Shown piece after piece: positions 50,801-61,624 of a DNA stretch of 64,000 nucleotides (its first letter is position 1; every line of letters begins with the position of its first letter). The position numbers and the translations under genes were made by a program. Source of the DNA: Axinella damicornis. Taxonomy: Eukaryota > Porifera > Demospongiae > Axinellida > Axinellidae. The stretch lies in NCBI GenBank assembly GCA_963931865.1, contig OZ007510.1, positions 4,207,366-4,271,365 on the forward strand, in the 5' to 3' direction. Below the pieces are notes generated by a model, which saw only the letters and a list, made by a program, of their open reading frames with translations, was not told the origin of the DNA and ran no database searches.

Positions 50801-53800
50801 AGTGGGAGGGCTGACAGGTTTCTGAGTGGTGTGGGTAGCCAGTGAGTTAGTGGGAGGGCTGACAGGTTTCTGAGTGGTGTGGGTGGCCAGTGAGTTACTG
50901 GGAGGGCTGACAGGTTTCTGAGTGGTGTGGGTAGCCAGTGAGTTACTGGGAGGGCTGACATGTTTCTGAGTGGTGTGGGTAGCCAGTGAGTTAATGGGAG
51001 GTCTGACAGTGGGCGATGATGGTGGTGTTGAAGTGGGAGGTGGTGTCATAGGTGACGGTTTGGACAAGAGTGGTTGGATGGCCAATGATGGAGTCATAGG
51101 TGATATTTGGGTTGGCTGCTTGTCATCGCAAGATTTCTTGGAAGTAAATACATAGTTGGTCTGACTACTTCTCTTCCTGGTAAAGGATAGCTGTTTGTGC
51201 TTCCTTAGTGAGAGAGAAGGCTGCCTGGGTCCCTCATAGGATATTAATGAGGAGGGCTGAATGGGCACTGTAGCTGGTGTGGAGGGCTGATTGGGCGCCG
51301 TAGTTGGTAGGGAGGGCTGATTGGGCGGTGTAGTTGACTGACAAGTTGTTTTATTTGGCAAGTTCTGTCGGTTGCTGGGTTGTGACAGTTGAGTAGGACC
51401 CGTTGGAGGGTCGGAAAACTGCCTTGGAGCTGAGTGGGGTGGGGAGAGCTCATTGGCCCTATTAGTGTGTGGAGTTAGTTCACAGTATGGTGTTTCTACT
51501 GGCAGAGTAGCAGACAGTGGCTTGAGAGATTGTGAGGTTTCCGGAAGGTTATATGCAGCTACTAGAATGACTGAACCAGGTGGAGATGGCTTAGGAATGG
51601 ATTTGATATCCTCTCTATGGTATTTCTTTGCCAATGCAGGCTCAAGGAAGGTATTGCTGTCATAGAATGCTGCAGAGTTTCTGCCTGTACCTTTACTGAT
51701 GAGATCCAACCGCTCTCTGTATGCACTGTAGTAATTGAGAAAGGACGAAGACCAAGAGTTTGTTAGAAGAGATTTTATACTAATTAAGGGTGAAGCTGGA
51801 TACTTTTACTCACATCAGGTGACCATTCAGCAGTTCCTCTAGCATCATCTTTCGCACTATCCCCATGTCTTCCTGAAAGGGCCAATTTTCATTACCAGTT
51901 GTTACATCAACTTACATGCTGTTGAAGTATATAGTCAGATTCACTAGTCAATACCTGTCGATAGCATGTGGGGTCTCCTCGGGACCGATGCAGTGCATAC
52001 TGCATATGTACGGGTACATGAGACAGAAAGTTATTGTTAGTAACGGACATATTCGGTAGATATGTGGCATATCTTACTTGGCACAGAAACACCCCACAGT
52101 CCACTGCATTGGTTTGTTTTGGTATATTCTGAGATACCAATGACGTTACAATTATATTCTTCCCACCATGAGATGGATAAAGGTTATACCTTCTTGTGAA
52201 CATAACTCCATTCAGCCCAGTTGACGTGCTCTCCAGCACTCTCAATGCTTGCTTCCATGTAGGCCCTGAGGTTGGATCAGTGTGTTGGTCAAACGTATGT
52301 AATATTCTGAAATTTGAATTCACTGTGTTCAATGTCTTACGTAGCTGTGATCATGTGAGCATTGTTCTCTTTGAGCAAGCTGTCATAGTATTCGATGCTT
52401 TTCCTGTTGAAATCCACAACCTGGAAGTCATTAACAAACCAGAAACCATGAGAGACTGTTCAACAAAAATATTCCCCAACATATACACCTCCCTTTCCTA
52501 CCACAAAGTTTATACATGACCATTGTGGTATCTATCAGTCCTTTCAGCATCCACTAAGTGTCTGCTCTGTCTTACCAGTAGGGTCCAGTGGTTACCACTG
52601 TCATGGATGACAAACATGACCAGGTCTTGGCTGGGAAGGTGTTCCTATAGGGACGCATATACAGTATCCAAAGTTAATTCCCAGTATAGATGACACACTG
52701 CTATGAAGACTCACACTATACGTTGGCCTTTAAGTGATTAAGAGTACAAGCTCACCTTCTGGTGCCGTGATAGTGTGTGAGTGCCCTTCTGTAGTTGCTG
52801 AAAGAAATGGGACCCCAACACAAGCACCTTTTTCCCAGCCTGTGGTGTGTAGTCATACATGATGCGTTGATGTCATACTCATTAATATTGCTGTATACCT
52901 TGGCTGCTTCCTGCTGAATCATAGTCATGTAGGACGCAATAACCTAACACCAGGAAGGAGCAGTGTTGAATGAGTTACAAAGCTTTACCTATATATATAG
53001 CTACTAAAACAAACCTCATCGTTTAGCCACCAAAACCCTCGTAATCTCCAACAGGCATCGAGGGAAAGTGTTTCCACCCCTGTTCAATATACATTACATG
53101 ACATCTACACAGAAATCCAAGTGGCAACCACATAGCTACCTTCTTGGGCTTGGTAGAATAGCATAAAGGGCTGTTGAAGGAGAACTGTTGCGACACTTAC
53201 TGGGGTTACCTGCATGGGTACCAAACAAAGTTAAGGTGGTTGAGCTGCATGTACACTACTATGTTGATGTTGTGCACAATCCATGTACCTTTAGATCGTC
53301 AACTGAAAACCACTGTGTGTTGTCCTTGGTTGAGCGAACAAATGCTCTGTAGTGACCACAGGTCTCGGATATACGAGTATGAACAACCATTCCAGTCAGA
53401 CTGTAGGTCACTGTGTGACCTGGAACTTTCAGAGTTGACTTCTACAAGATAATATCAATGTACAATGTTTATACTAAGCCATACATGCCTGTCAGTGCTG
53501 ACAGTAAAAATAACATACTTGCACTTGAACACTGGGGGGGTCAGAGCTGGGTGACACGTTCGTTGTACTTTGAATATGGATACAAAGCAGCTCTGGCAAC
53601 GAGGAGAGGCTGTGTTGTTGCCATTTGGTCACATTCCTGTTGCATCTGTGCATACATGTAAGGACAGCAGTAAACACACATGCATGATCTGTGAGAAAAC
53701 AGTTAACAGCAAGAAATGTACCCATCACAGTTACACGTAACAGCCTCATCGTCGAGTGACTCCGTGAACAGGTCCTGAACGTGTACAGACCGGTCTTCCT

Positions 53801-54745
53801 ACACGCGGAGAAAGAAATAATTGAGCTGCTATAGTGAATATTGTGTTGTACATGTGCAGACCACACTCACCCCAACATGCAGCTCAATAGTCAGCTCATC
53901 AATTCTCATTAGTGATGATATTTTCCCGCACTGACCACAGGCCGCTGTACCAGATATTAGAAATGCAATATATTTTGTCCTTATTAACTTCCTTACTACC
54001 TTACTTTTCTGTGTCTTCTCCACAGCTATTCTCTTCTGAATTGCCGCTGCATGCCTGGAGAGGAGCAGTTACTTCATTATAGATGCCATACATTGTATTT
54101 TGAGCTACAGCTTACTGTGCATCAGCCTTTGTCAACAAACTTGAAACTAGAGCAAGGTAGAACTCCTGAGCATCGAACTGTACTCCTCGCCTTAGTGCTG
54201 GCGAGATGTCTAGCAAGAATTATATACAGCAATGAATCTGGAAACTTGCTTTTTTGTGTGCATATTATGATCACCTCATAATTATACCTTTCAAAGCTGC
54301 TAACAGTGGTGCTGGTGACAGTTTGACACCCATGAGGGAGTATTTGTACCCATCCCATAGTGTTCTGAGTGCAGCAACACTGCAGAACTCACCTGAAACA
54401 AGTTAGAAATTGGCAGTAGCTAGCTAATACTTGAATAATTGTGAGCTCAATTGAATATTCACTAACCTGAAAATTTGCAGCTGTCAGAACTACAGCGTTG
54501 GGGATGACTAGAAAACAGTTGATTGAAAAGAGATGGGAAGGAGGGGTGATTGAACCATAGATATGATTGAACAGGCACTGGAGGACAGCACTGCTGTAGC
54601 AGTTATTTGCTGAGTTGGAAATTCCAGCAGGGAGCATGCCGCAGTTATACACTTCCCCAGCCGGGCGACTTGGAACGTTCGAAGAGCGCATAGGCACCCT
54701 GGTAGGGTCCTTTCTTCCTGACAGAGATGTAGACAGCCGCTTCAT
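47849..54745 (-). CDS. USP - ULP1 - MULE transposase fusion protein (18 exons, about 1830 aa)
   Basis: Exons: 54556-54745, 54288-54392, 54116-54209, 54005-54054, 53871-53944, 53722-53798, 53519-53645, 53289-53441, 53140-53209, 53015-53079, 52899-52943, 52756-52839, 52576-52644, 52341-52420, 52078-52306, 51955-51999, 51814-51872, 47849-51725. All phases agree; total 5493 nt. Residues 1-313 are a USP protease: Cys box ISNSANNCYSSAVLQCL (C49), QFDAQEFYLAL, Cys pairs (CGQCG, CNCDGCN), His box ETCGHYRAFV (H269). Residues about 379-504 are a ULP1/C48 protease: H397 in GNHW, D404 in VVDFN, Q492 and C498 in KQTNAVDCGVF. Then come a Pro/Ser-rich linker with eight 16-residue repeats, a zinc-binding segment (CPAHF..HNH, about 1091), the DDE core (D about 1279 in CDSTSS, D about 1351 in ITDDSDAER, E about 1469 in NNYAEAG) and a SWIM finger (CSCSRGYSGAACKH). 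Basic tail. The first junction uses a weak GTTCAA donor; the rest are strong. Confidence 0.85.
50620..50998 (-). repeat. Eight 48-bp in-frame repeats in the transposase linker
   Basis: Encodes NSLATHTTQK(P/H/L)VSPP(T/S) eight times in a row, period 16 residues, in the linker between the ULP1 domain and the transposase core. The near-identical DNA units suggest recent expansion by slippage. Confidence 0.9.
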
Positions 54746-54819
54746 ATCCAATTAATATTTTGGCTTTGTATTTCGCGCGCCTTTCGCGGTTTCCACGTGC
54801 GCGTGCATAGCACTGACAT

Positions 54820-54891
54820 GGTTAATGCGCGGTTGCGTGTCACGGAATTTTACGGATTTCCGTATAAACTGCGCCCAAAACCAAAAATCGC
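54820..54891. repeat. Right terminal inverted repeat of the MULE
   Basis: Complement of 47627-47698 with about four mismatches. It lies upstream of the fusion gene start (54745) and also directly upstream of transporter copy 5 (54961). Confidence 0.92.
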
Positions 54892-54900
54892 CATGTATAA
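54892..54900. repeat. 9-bp target-site duplication, right (CATGTATAA)
   Basis: Identical to 47618-47626. Confidence 0.93.
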
Positions 54901-54960
54901 CCATTATATGTGGTTCCAGTTCCATGCTGGAATGGAATGGAACAATTCGCGATGTGAAGC

Positions 54961-57900
54961 ATGGGTGCCGGTGGTGGAAAGAAGAACAGTAATCCTCCAA
55001 CGTGGCTTGTGCTGTGTGCTCCAGTAGTTGTACAGGTAGCTACTTTGTAACACAGTTACCTTAGGTTAGTTAATTGCTGTTGAAAATACTGTGGACCCCA
55101 GATCTACAGTATGAATTCTAGGAACCTGTCTAGTATATTGTGGTTAGTAACTGTTTACAGCAGCTACTTCTATTATGGGCACTGCTACTGGTCACAGTTT
55201 CACTAATCCTGTACGGAGCAATTTATGTAGCCACGTGTCCAGAAATACTGGTCCCGTGGCACATGCATTGGGGACCACTATCAATTGCAAGAGGGTGACA
55301 CTCCCATAGATGCCGTAGTCACAGCTGCGACCGGGGTCAAGAAATCTTGACTGACATTTTGGCTGCTTGACCACTTGACCGCATTGCAAAAATACTTGAC
55401 TGTTTGATTGTGCTGAATTTCAGCTGTTGACTGTTTGACCGCACACACATTTCACACTTGACCCGATAAGGTGTCATGCCATTTCGTCTAATCCCATTTC
55501 GTCTAATCCCATTTCGTCTAACAAAGTGTGCAAGTGTCCCATTTCGTCTAAACCTTTTTTAGTAACTACATGACAGACTAAGACTATAACAACAACACAA
55601 ACAGCTATAACAACAAAGAAAACAGCAACAACAACAAAAATATTACAAAATGAATGCAAGCCTTGACTAGTTCACTCCGGCTGTAGTCTCCTGCTTCATA
55701 CTTCTCCCGAATAGTCATTAGTCTCTTCTCATAGTTTCTATACTTCCTCCTCCTGCTGCCAACGGCATGATGCTGACTTCAGTGGCGGCTTGCTCGGACT
55801 GGAACAAAGTGACTGCTTCGTAAATGTTTGGATGAGCTTTTCCTGCCAGTTTCCGCACTTTCGAATGCCATCCTTCTGCGTGGTTGTTGGTGCGTGGACC
55901 TTCCAGGGCATACACGTTCCACATGCAAACAGGGAACATGCCATCGAACCATGTCGTCTTGAAGTAGTCGAAAAACACGCTCTGGTTGGCAAACGATTGG
56001 TAACCAAACGTTCAAGTGACCTGTCAAAGGACTTTATAGTATAGCTAATCAATAGAGAAGGTGTACCATTATTTTCACCAAAAAAATTTAGACGAAATGG
56101 GACATCTGCACCTTTTGTTAGACGAAATGGGATTAGACAAAATGGGTACAAACCCCCGATAATACACAGAAGAATGCGTAGCGACTCAACCCCTTCCTTA
56201 GTATATGGGGTCAAGATGCGCCGATAAGCCCGGTCGCAGCTGTGCCTACAGCGAATATGGGACTGTCACACCCTTGACAGGTTCCACTAGCTAGCTGTAC
56301 TTTATTGTAGCCTCATTCCTGGGCTCCTCCCTGCACAGGGGGAGCCTGGGAATGAGGCTAGCTAGAGGTGAGAGTCACTTAAAGGGTCTGCCAGACTCCC
56401 TGGTCTGTGAATGACATTGAGGGAAGCGGTTCTGCCAGGCTTGTTGGGGAAGCCAAGGTCTGCAAAATGATGATGTTATGATGACGGTGCTTGCAGGTTC
56501 TCTTTGGATTGTACCCTGTAATCGTGAAGAAATTTGCAATCTCAACCAGGGAGAAAGCCAACGCGTACATCTTCACCTTCTACAGGTAGAGTTGTGCAGT
56601 GTGTCTTCATTGATTCAGCATTCAACATCTCACAGAAGTAGTTTTTAAAAGGTGTTTTACCTTTCTCCAGAGATGCTTGCGCCTTTCCTGTCCTACTGCT
56701 GTACTCGTTGTTTGTGGAGCAGAAGTTTATGCTCCCGGATTTGAAGATCCTTCCTGTGAGTGGCCCAGTGCATGGTAATAGTGCACCTGTCTCACACCGT
56801 ATCCCTCACAGGAAGGGGAGAAGAGGGGGAGGGAGGAGAAAGGAAATGGAGAGAGAAGGAGAGAGGAATAAGTTTCACAGTTTGTTTGTTAATTCCAGCT
56901 GTTGTTTTACCACAGGTGTTCATGGTGCTTGGCCTGTTCGGGATGTTTGGAGGCCAGGTTTGTTACGACTGTCTGTGTAGGTGTGTCTGGATCAATCACC
57001 ACACCTTGCTGCGGTGTAGCATGTTGTAGCCAGCCTCACTCCCTTGAGATGAGGGCAGCTGTATTCGCTGTCTCAAAATGTCATGACTTCCTGTTCAAGG
57101 GCAATCCTCTGATTGGTTGAATCTTAGAACTAGATAAGTTATGGTGTGTCTGAGTGGAACTAGCGGTATCCTTCATCTTCCTCTGCAATCCTCAGATGCT
57201 CTACGTTACTGGCTTGTATGCAGTGGGACCAGACATAGCAAGTGCTCTTCAGGTACTTTGTGTAGGCCTGTGTAGTCTCGGTCCCAGACCCAAACCAAAC
57301 TCAGCGCAGATCGTATCACTTTCAGTATTGCGTGTTACGCTAGAAGTGATATATGCTCTGGGTGAAAGGTCTGGGAATGAGACCGAGGCTGTGTGACTAG
57401 GTGTGGACATGCATGCATTAGGGAAACTACACTAGCCAGAGAGCAGACATTTTCAAAGGAAGTATTTTAACCAGATCGCTGTTCAGAGAAAATTAATAGT
57501 ATCAGTGGTACAATGAATGCTATCCTAATTGGTCCCCACTTCCTGTATTTAGCTTTATTACCCGTCATTCTGGCACCAGTCTGTGCCACTGATGATCGAT
57601 GATCACTGAATAATAAACTATTATCTTTGAGCTAGATATTATAGTAGGGAAGTTTTAGTTCATTTTGTGATTACTGGCTACAGCAAGATGTGTTATAGTG
57701 CTGGCTAGCTGGACTCGGTACCATCACAGCTAGAAGGAATGTATTGTTCTTTCTCCACAGCCTGTGCTCCCTGTGTGGACCACCCTCATTTCCATCCTCA
57801 CCTGCACTGAGAAAGTGGGGTCTCCTGTCATGGTTAGCGTTTGTGAGCAGAGTAACGTGCTCCGATCGGGGTGCATGCCTCTCACATGGTTCTAGTGCTT

Positions 57901-60900
57901 ATGAGTAGAATAATGTGCTCTGGTGCCTGTGTAATCCTATTGCCAGAGCTGCTGGTCAGCTCGGGGTGCTACACTGCACTGATGAGACGGAAGCAGCTGT
58001 ATGCAATACTCAGACAGGTATCCGTTTGTTTGATGTTTATGAGATTACTAGAGATTACTAGAAAGTACTAGAGATTACTAGAGAGTACTAGAGAGCACTA
58101 GAGATTTACTAGAGTGCAGAGATTACTAGAGAAGGATTACTAGGGATTACTAGAAAGAGCTATCGATCACTGGAAAGTATTCAACATTACTAGAGAGTGC
58201 TAGAGATTTACTAGAGAGGTATTACTAGAAAGTTCAAGATCACTCTAGAGTGCTATCGATTACTAGAAAGTACTAGAGATTACTGGAGATGGCTAGAGAT
58301 TACCAGAGAGGACTAGAGAGTACTAAAGAGTGCTATCAATTATTATTACTAGAGATTTCTAGGGAACATGTAGACACTCAGATAGCCACTGGACCACGTC
58401 AAGCCATTCCGTATTCTATTACAGCTACACACTTGGAGCAAGTTCATTGGAATACTGTTAGCTGCAGGTACAGTGTTTTTGTAACATTTTGTTAACATGT
58501 AAGAGTTTCGGCGATGTATGCACAAGCCGGGGCCCGGCATAAGTACACAAACAACCGTGTGGACACACAGTGTCATGTATGTACCATTGTTGAATCCAAG
58601 GGCACATAAGTGGACGCAGTATACTGATGCGCTCTTGTTGAGTCTTGTATTGTAGCCCTGTTCCTAGCCCACCCTGCCTCCAGTTTGTGACTACTTGCAG
58701 AAGAGTTGCCATGGGAACCCTTGGCTGTGTTTTGCTTTGGTGTGTACAGGTGGAGCCATTGAGTTGGCTCTGACTGGGGACAACAATGCCATCAGTAGTG
58801 ATGCGTCGCTGAACGGAACAGCTAGCATCACTGCAGGTTAGTTAGCACAGTGTCGCAGGCAGTATCAATGCAGCTGACTGACTTGTCTTGTGCAGGCATT
58901 AGCATCACTGACCAAACTGTCGGGTACCTCTCTCTCCTTGGCAACACGCTGTGCATGGTAAGTGTCCATGTCCCTGTCATCTCTAACTTCACAGATGATT
59001 CCAAGACTTGTATTTTGCAGGCTATCTTTATCCTGTTACAGAAAAGGTTTATCGGAAGACCCAGATGTAAGTATTAGTGTGGACCAAGCCACTGTTCTTA
59101 CTGAGCTTGTAGTAAGGGAGGAAGAGGTGCTAATTAAGAGTCCCTATACACACAAGATACTGCTATCAAAGGTGGGGCTGCACATGTGGGGAAGGTGGTG
59201 CTGCACATGGGAGGGTGGAGCTGCACATGGGGAAGGTGGGGCTGCACATGGGAGGGTGGAGCTGCACATGGGGAAGGTGGGGCTGCACAAGGGGAAGGTG
59301 GGGCTGCACATGGGAGGGTGGAGCTGCACATGGGGAAGGTGGGGCTGCACATGGGGAAGGTGGGGCTGCACATGGGAGGGTGGAGCTGCACATGGGGAAG
59401 GTGGGGCTGCACATGGGGAAGGTGGGGCTGCACATGGGGAAGGTGGGGCTGCACATGAGGAGGGTGGGGCTGCACGTACACTGTCCCATGTTGTCTCTCC
59501 TCCTCCTCTAGGCAGGTGGAAGGAGTACCCGGTAGCCACCACTGCGTACTGCTACTTCTTTGGTGCTCTCTACATGGGGGTATTTTCTTTCTATTTTGTG
59601 GTGGTTGGGCGGGCCCAGGAATTTATACTACCCCAGAGAGTGAGTTGTGTTGTGCCCCTCTCCTGTTCTGGTTTCTTGACCATATACCCCAAAATTGAGT
59701 AGGTGTTTGCACCGCATCCTTCGGAGGGGATGTAAAGCCGTTGGTCCAAGGGGGCTGGTTAATACTAGCGTTCAGTTGCTACTTCCAGTCGCCTCGTTAG
59801 CCACACTGTGGTAAACCTCTCGTAGAGAAAAAATATTTGACGTTTGAACTGAGCAAAGAAGTTGCATTTGGTTCAAAGGTCAAGTATATGGTCAAGAATG
59901 TGGAATGGAAGAGGGCCCAGCCCAGGAACAAGGAATATCAGTTGATGTCCCTCTTGAATGCTCCCTCCGCTGCAGTCATTGTATGCTCTTCTGTACGCTA
60001 TATTCATCACTTCTGCTGTCTGCTACTCTCTGATCACCTGGTCCAGCAAACATCTCTTTCCCAGTATACTGACTGCATTCTGGCCACTTCAGGTACACCA
60101 ACAGTCTTGGTACCAGACCCTGTGTGAGGGTCTGGTACCGGGACTAGTACACCAACAGTCCCGGTACCAGACCCTGTGTGAGGGTCTGGTACCGGGACTA
60201 GTACACCAGCTGTACGGATCTCCTTCCTCTGCTTGTAACACAAGTGTCCTCCAAGCAGTTAAAACCGTGGGTAGAATGGCATGGAGACAAGGCGGTCGCT
60301 TTACCAGCATCTCCCCACAGTTTAAGCCACTGAGCTTGCAGGAAGTGCTCTTTCCGCAAATGATGCCGATATTCCAGGGGGTCCCACACGTACACATACC
60401 TAAGAGCGGTCGGGACATGAATGAGGATCTTTCCTCTATACAATGTGTCCACTTTTATGTGATTCTGACCTGGTGGAACTGGTAATGGCATTCGTGTTGC
60501 ATCTCTATCGTAGGTCTTTGTAGCTGTCTCTTCAGCATTTATCATCACAGGAGACGAACTAGCACCGTGGGTATGTGGTTGCACTCGTTCCCAAGCCAGG
60601 TTGGAATGGCCTGGGAGCGAGGAAGCAGAATGTGTATGCATTGCTTGTCCCAGATCCATTCACGAAATTGGCGCATGTGCATAAATATGGCCATGGATAC
60701 GGCCTTTATACTTGAAGCCTATGCTAGCTTTGAATTGCAAATTACTGAGTTTGTTCGAACAATTGTGCATTCGTTTACAGCAAGACAGCTAGGCCATATA
60801 AACGGCAAAGGCGCACACTCTCATCAGTGCGCATGCGCTGAAAATTTGAAATGGACCTTGGACAAGCAACATGAAATCCTCCGTACTGGGCCAGGGAGTG

Positions 60901-61518
60901 ATCATGAGCTGGAACCTGGTCCTCTTCCCTATAGCAATACTTTGGAGCTCTTGCACTCATGGCTGGACTTCTGCTGGTGGTGTTTTCAATTCACATGGTG
61001 AGGGTGACATTCCCATGCAGTATCAAACGCCTTTCTCTTTCTTGTGATGTACAGTCCCATTCCGAAGTGTCCTACCTGTCACTGGTATACAGGAATAGAT
61101 CGTGTTGAATAGAGGTTTGGGTGGACACTTGATAGTTTTAACTAGTAGCCTCGTTCCCAGGTCCCACCCAGCTTTTCATCACTTGCAGTACCGAAAACGG
61201 TGCCATTTTGGAAGGCATGGAATGGCTTAATTGCTTGGGAATTTATTGGTATGCGATGTGAGCTAGTGGTACTATAGACCACAGTGTGTGTTAATTATTG
61301 CCTTAGGCAATCTGCGTCTGTGTCTGCACAGAACTGATCACATTAAATATCAATCCCTTCAGGATGAGCGGTTGTCCGAGGGCCAAGCAGTCATCAGATT
61401 GGACAAGTTCTGTCCTGTGCCACCCTCAGGGTACAGTGCTCCACCGGCCAGGGGAAAAAAGACGGGACAACAGTCCCCTCATGGGAGAACGGGTACAACG
61501 GGAGCTCCTGACATCTGA
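54961..61518 (+). CDS. WAT1-like EamA (DMT superfamily) transporter, divergent paralogue 5
   Basis: Fifteen exons: 54961-55035, 56497-56585, 56671-56755, 56916-56957, 57196-57252, 57761-57832, 58425-58467, 58750-58836, 58896-58957, 59021-59066, 59512-59639, 59976-60092, 60514-60570, 60935-60997, 61363-61518 (392 residues). It has the same exon boundaries and phases as copies 1-4, but the protein is clearly divergent: MGAGGGKKNSNPPTW at the start, GLYAVGPDIASALQPVLPVW, and a tail ending TGTTGAPDI encoded in exon 15, so the last small exon is absent. Exon 2 has two extra codons and its intron uses a normal GT donor, unlike copies 1-4. Introns are long and repeat-laden: nested elements in intron 1, ACTAGAGATT repeats in intron 6, a GCTGCACATGGG minisatellite in intron 10. 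The start codon is 70 bp after the MULE, so its original promoter may have been displaced. Confidence 0.87.
55479..56146. mobile_element. Decayed MULE with CCATTTCGTCTAATCC termini
   Basis: The CCATTTCGTCTAA motif is repeated four times at the left end and, inverted (TTAGACGAAATGGG), twice at the right end. The interior encodes a transposase fragment on the minus strand (55718-55978). The 0.67-kb size and single fragment mark it as an internally deleted copy. Confidence 0.75.
55718..55978 (-). pseudogene. MULE transposase fragment
   Basis: Contains ALEGPRTNNHAEGWHSKVRK followed by HPNIYEAVTLFQ. The TNNHAEGWH block is typical of the C-terminal catalytic part of MULE transposases. Only about 85 residues remain. 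It differs from the intact transposase nearby (TNNYAEAG), so it comes from another MULE family. Confidence 0.75.
56308..56360. repeat. Hairpin element
   Basis: TAGCCTCATTCCTGGGCTCC / GGAGCCTGGGAATGAGGCTA in intron 1 of transporter copy 5. Confidence 0.88.
57273..57390. repeat. Hairpin element, TAGTCTCGGTCCCAGAC variant
   Basis: TAGTCTCGGTCCCAGACC / GGTCTGGGAATGAGACCGAG with a loop of about 80 bp, in intron 5 of transporter copy 5. Confidence 0.75.
58022..58345 (+). repeat. Degenerate ACTAGAGATT tandem repeat
   Basis: Many copies of (T)ACTAGAGATT / ACTAGAGAGT in intron 6 of transporter copy 5. A short run of the same motif appears in an INO80 intron near 3658-3695. Confidence 0.85.
59167..59478 (+). 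repeat. About 20-21 bp minisatellite, GGGGCTGCACATGGGGAAGG
   Basis: Roughly 15 units alternating GGGAAGGTGGGGCTGCACAT and GGGAGGGTGGAGCTGCACAT in intron 10 of transporter copy 5. It keeps several frames open on both strands, so the 90-130 codon frames there are not genes. Confidence 0.92.
59708..59826 (+). repeat. Interspersed repeat also found at 20212-20330
   Basis: Shares GGAGGGGATGTAAAGCC followed by TTGGTCC, and GTTGCTACTTCCA, with 20212-20330 in PRIMPOL intron 7. The class is unknown; similar cores occur in some invertebrate retroelements. Confidence 0.6.
60093..60203. repeat. Tandem palindromic repeat at the exon 12 donor of transporter copy 5
   Basis: Two 55-bp units, each GTACACCAACAGTC plus a hairpin GGTACCAGACCCTGTGTGAG..GTCTGGTACC. 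The unit begins with the exon 12 donor sequence, so the splice site has been duplicated downstream, and a third GTACACCA follows. Confidence 0.85.
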
Positions 61519-61624
61519 ACAATTCCTGACATCTGAACAATTCATGGACAACATTGCAAATCAATTATTTATGCAGAAATTCAATTGAAATAATGACCAT
61601 ATGATGTACATTGAGTGAGAAGTC

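Larger units (their letters stand above)
47627..54891. mobile_element. Complete Mutator-like (MULE) DNA transposon, 7265 bp
   Basis: Bounded by inverted repeats of about 72 bp (47627-47698 and 54820-54891) that begin GCGATTTTTGGTTTTGGGCG on each strand and differ at about four positions. A perfect 9-bp target-site duplication flanks it. It carries one long minus-strand gene with intact frame and splice sites. It is inserted precisely between the stop codon of transporter copy 4 and the start codon of copy 5. High arm identity, an intact frame and an undamaged duplication all suggest a young, possibly autonomous copy. Confidence 0.93.
55291..56275. mobile_element. Inverted-repeat element in copy 5 intron 1, with a nested element
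   Basis: The left end GAGGGTGACACTCCCATAGA..CAGCTGCGACCGGGG is an imperfect complement of the right end CCCGGTCGCAGCTGTGCCTA..GGGACTGTCACACCCTT. A second element (55479-56146) is embedded in it. Both are probably non-autonomous. Confidence 0.65.

Noticed and set aside
52078..52306. An intron inside the ULP1 catalytic exon
   Set aside because: A GTATAA donor and a CTCAG acceptor exist, but the frame runs straight through, and splicing there would break the phase before KQTNAVDCGVF.
54389..54550. Read-through of the first exon of the fusion gene (SHLFSINCFLVIPNAVVL..)
   Set aside because: This extension breaks the phase into the next exon (GEFCSVAALRTLW). Ending exon 1 at 54556 keeps the USP domain in frame, although the donor is weak.
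59134..59542. Frames of 90-130 codons (AAHGEGG and CAAPPSP types)
   Set aside because: The minisatellite is a multiple of 3 in part and lacks stops on both strands; it lies within intron 10 of transporter copy 5.
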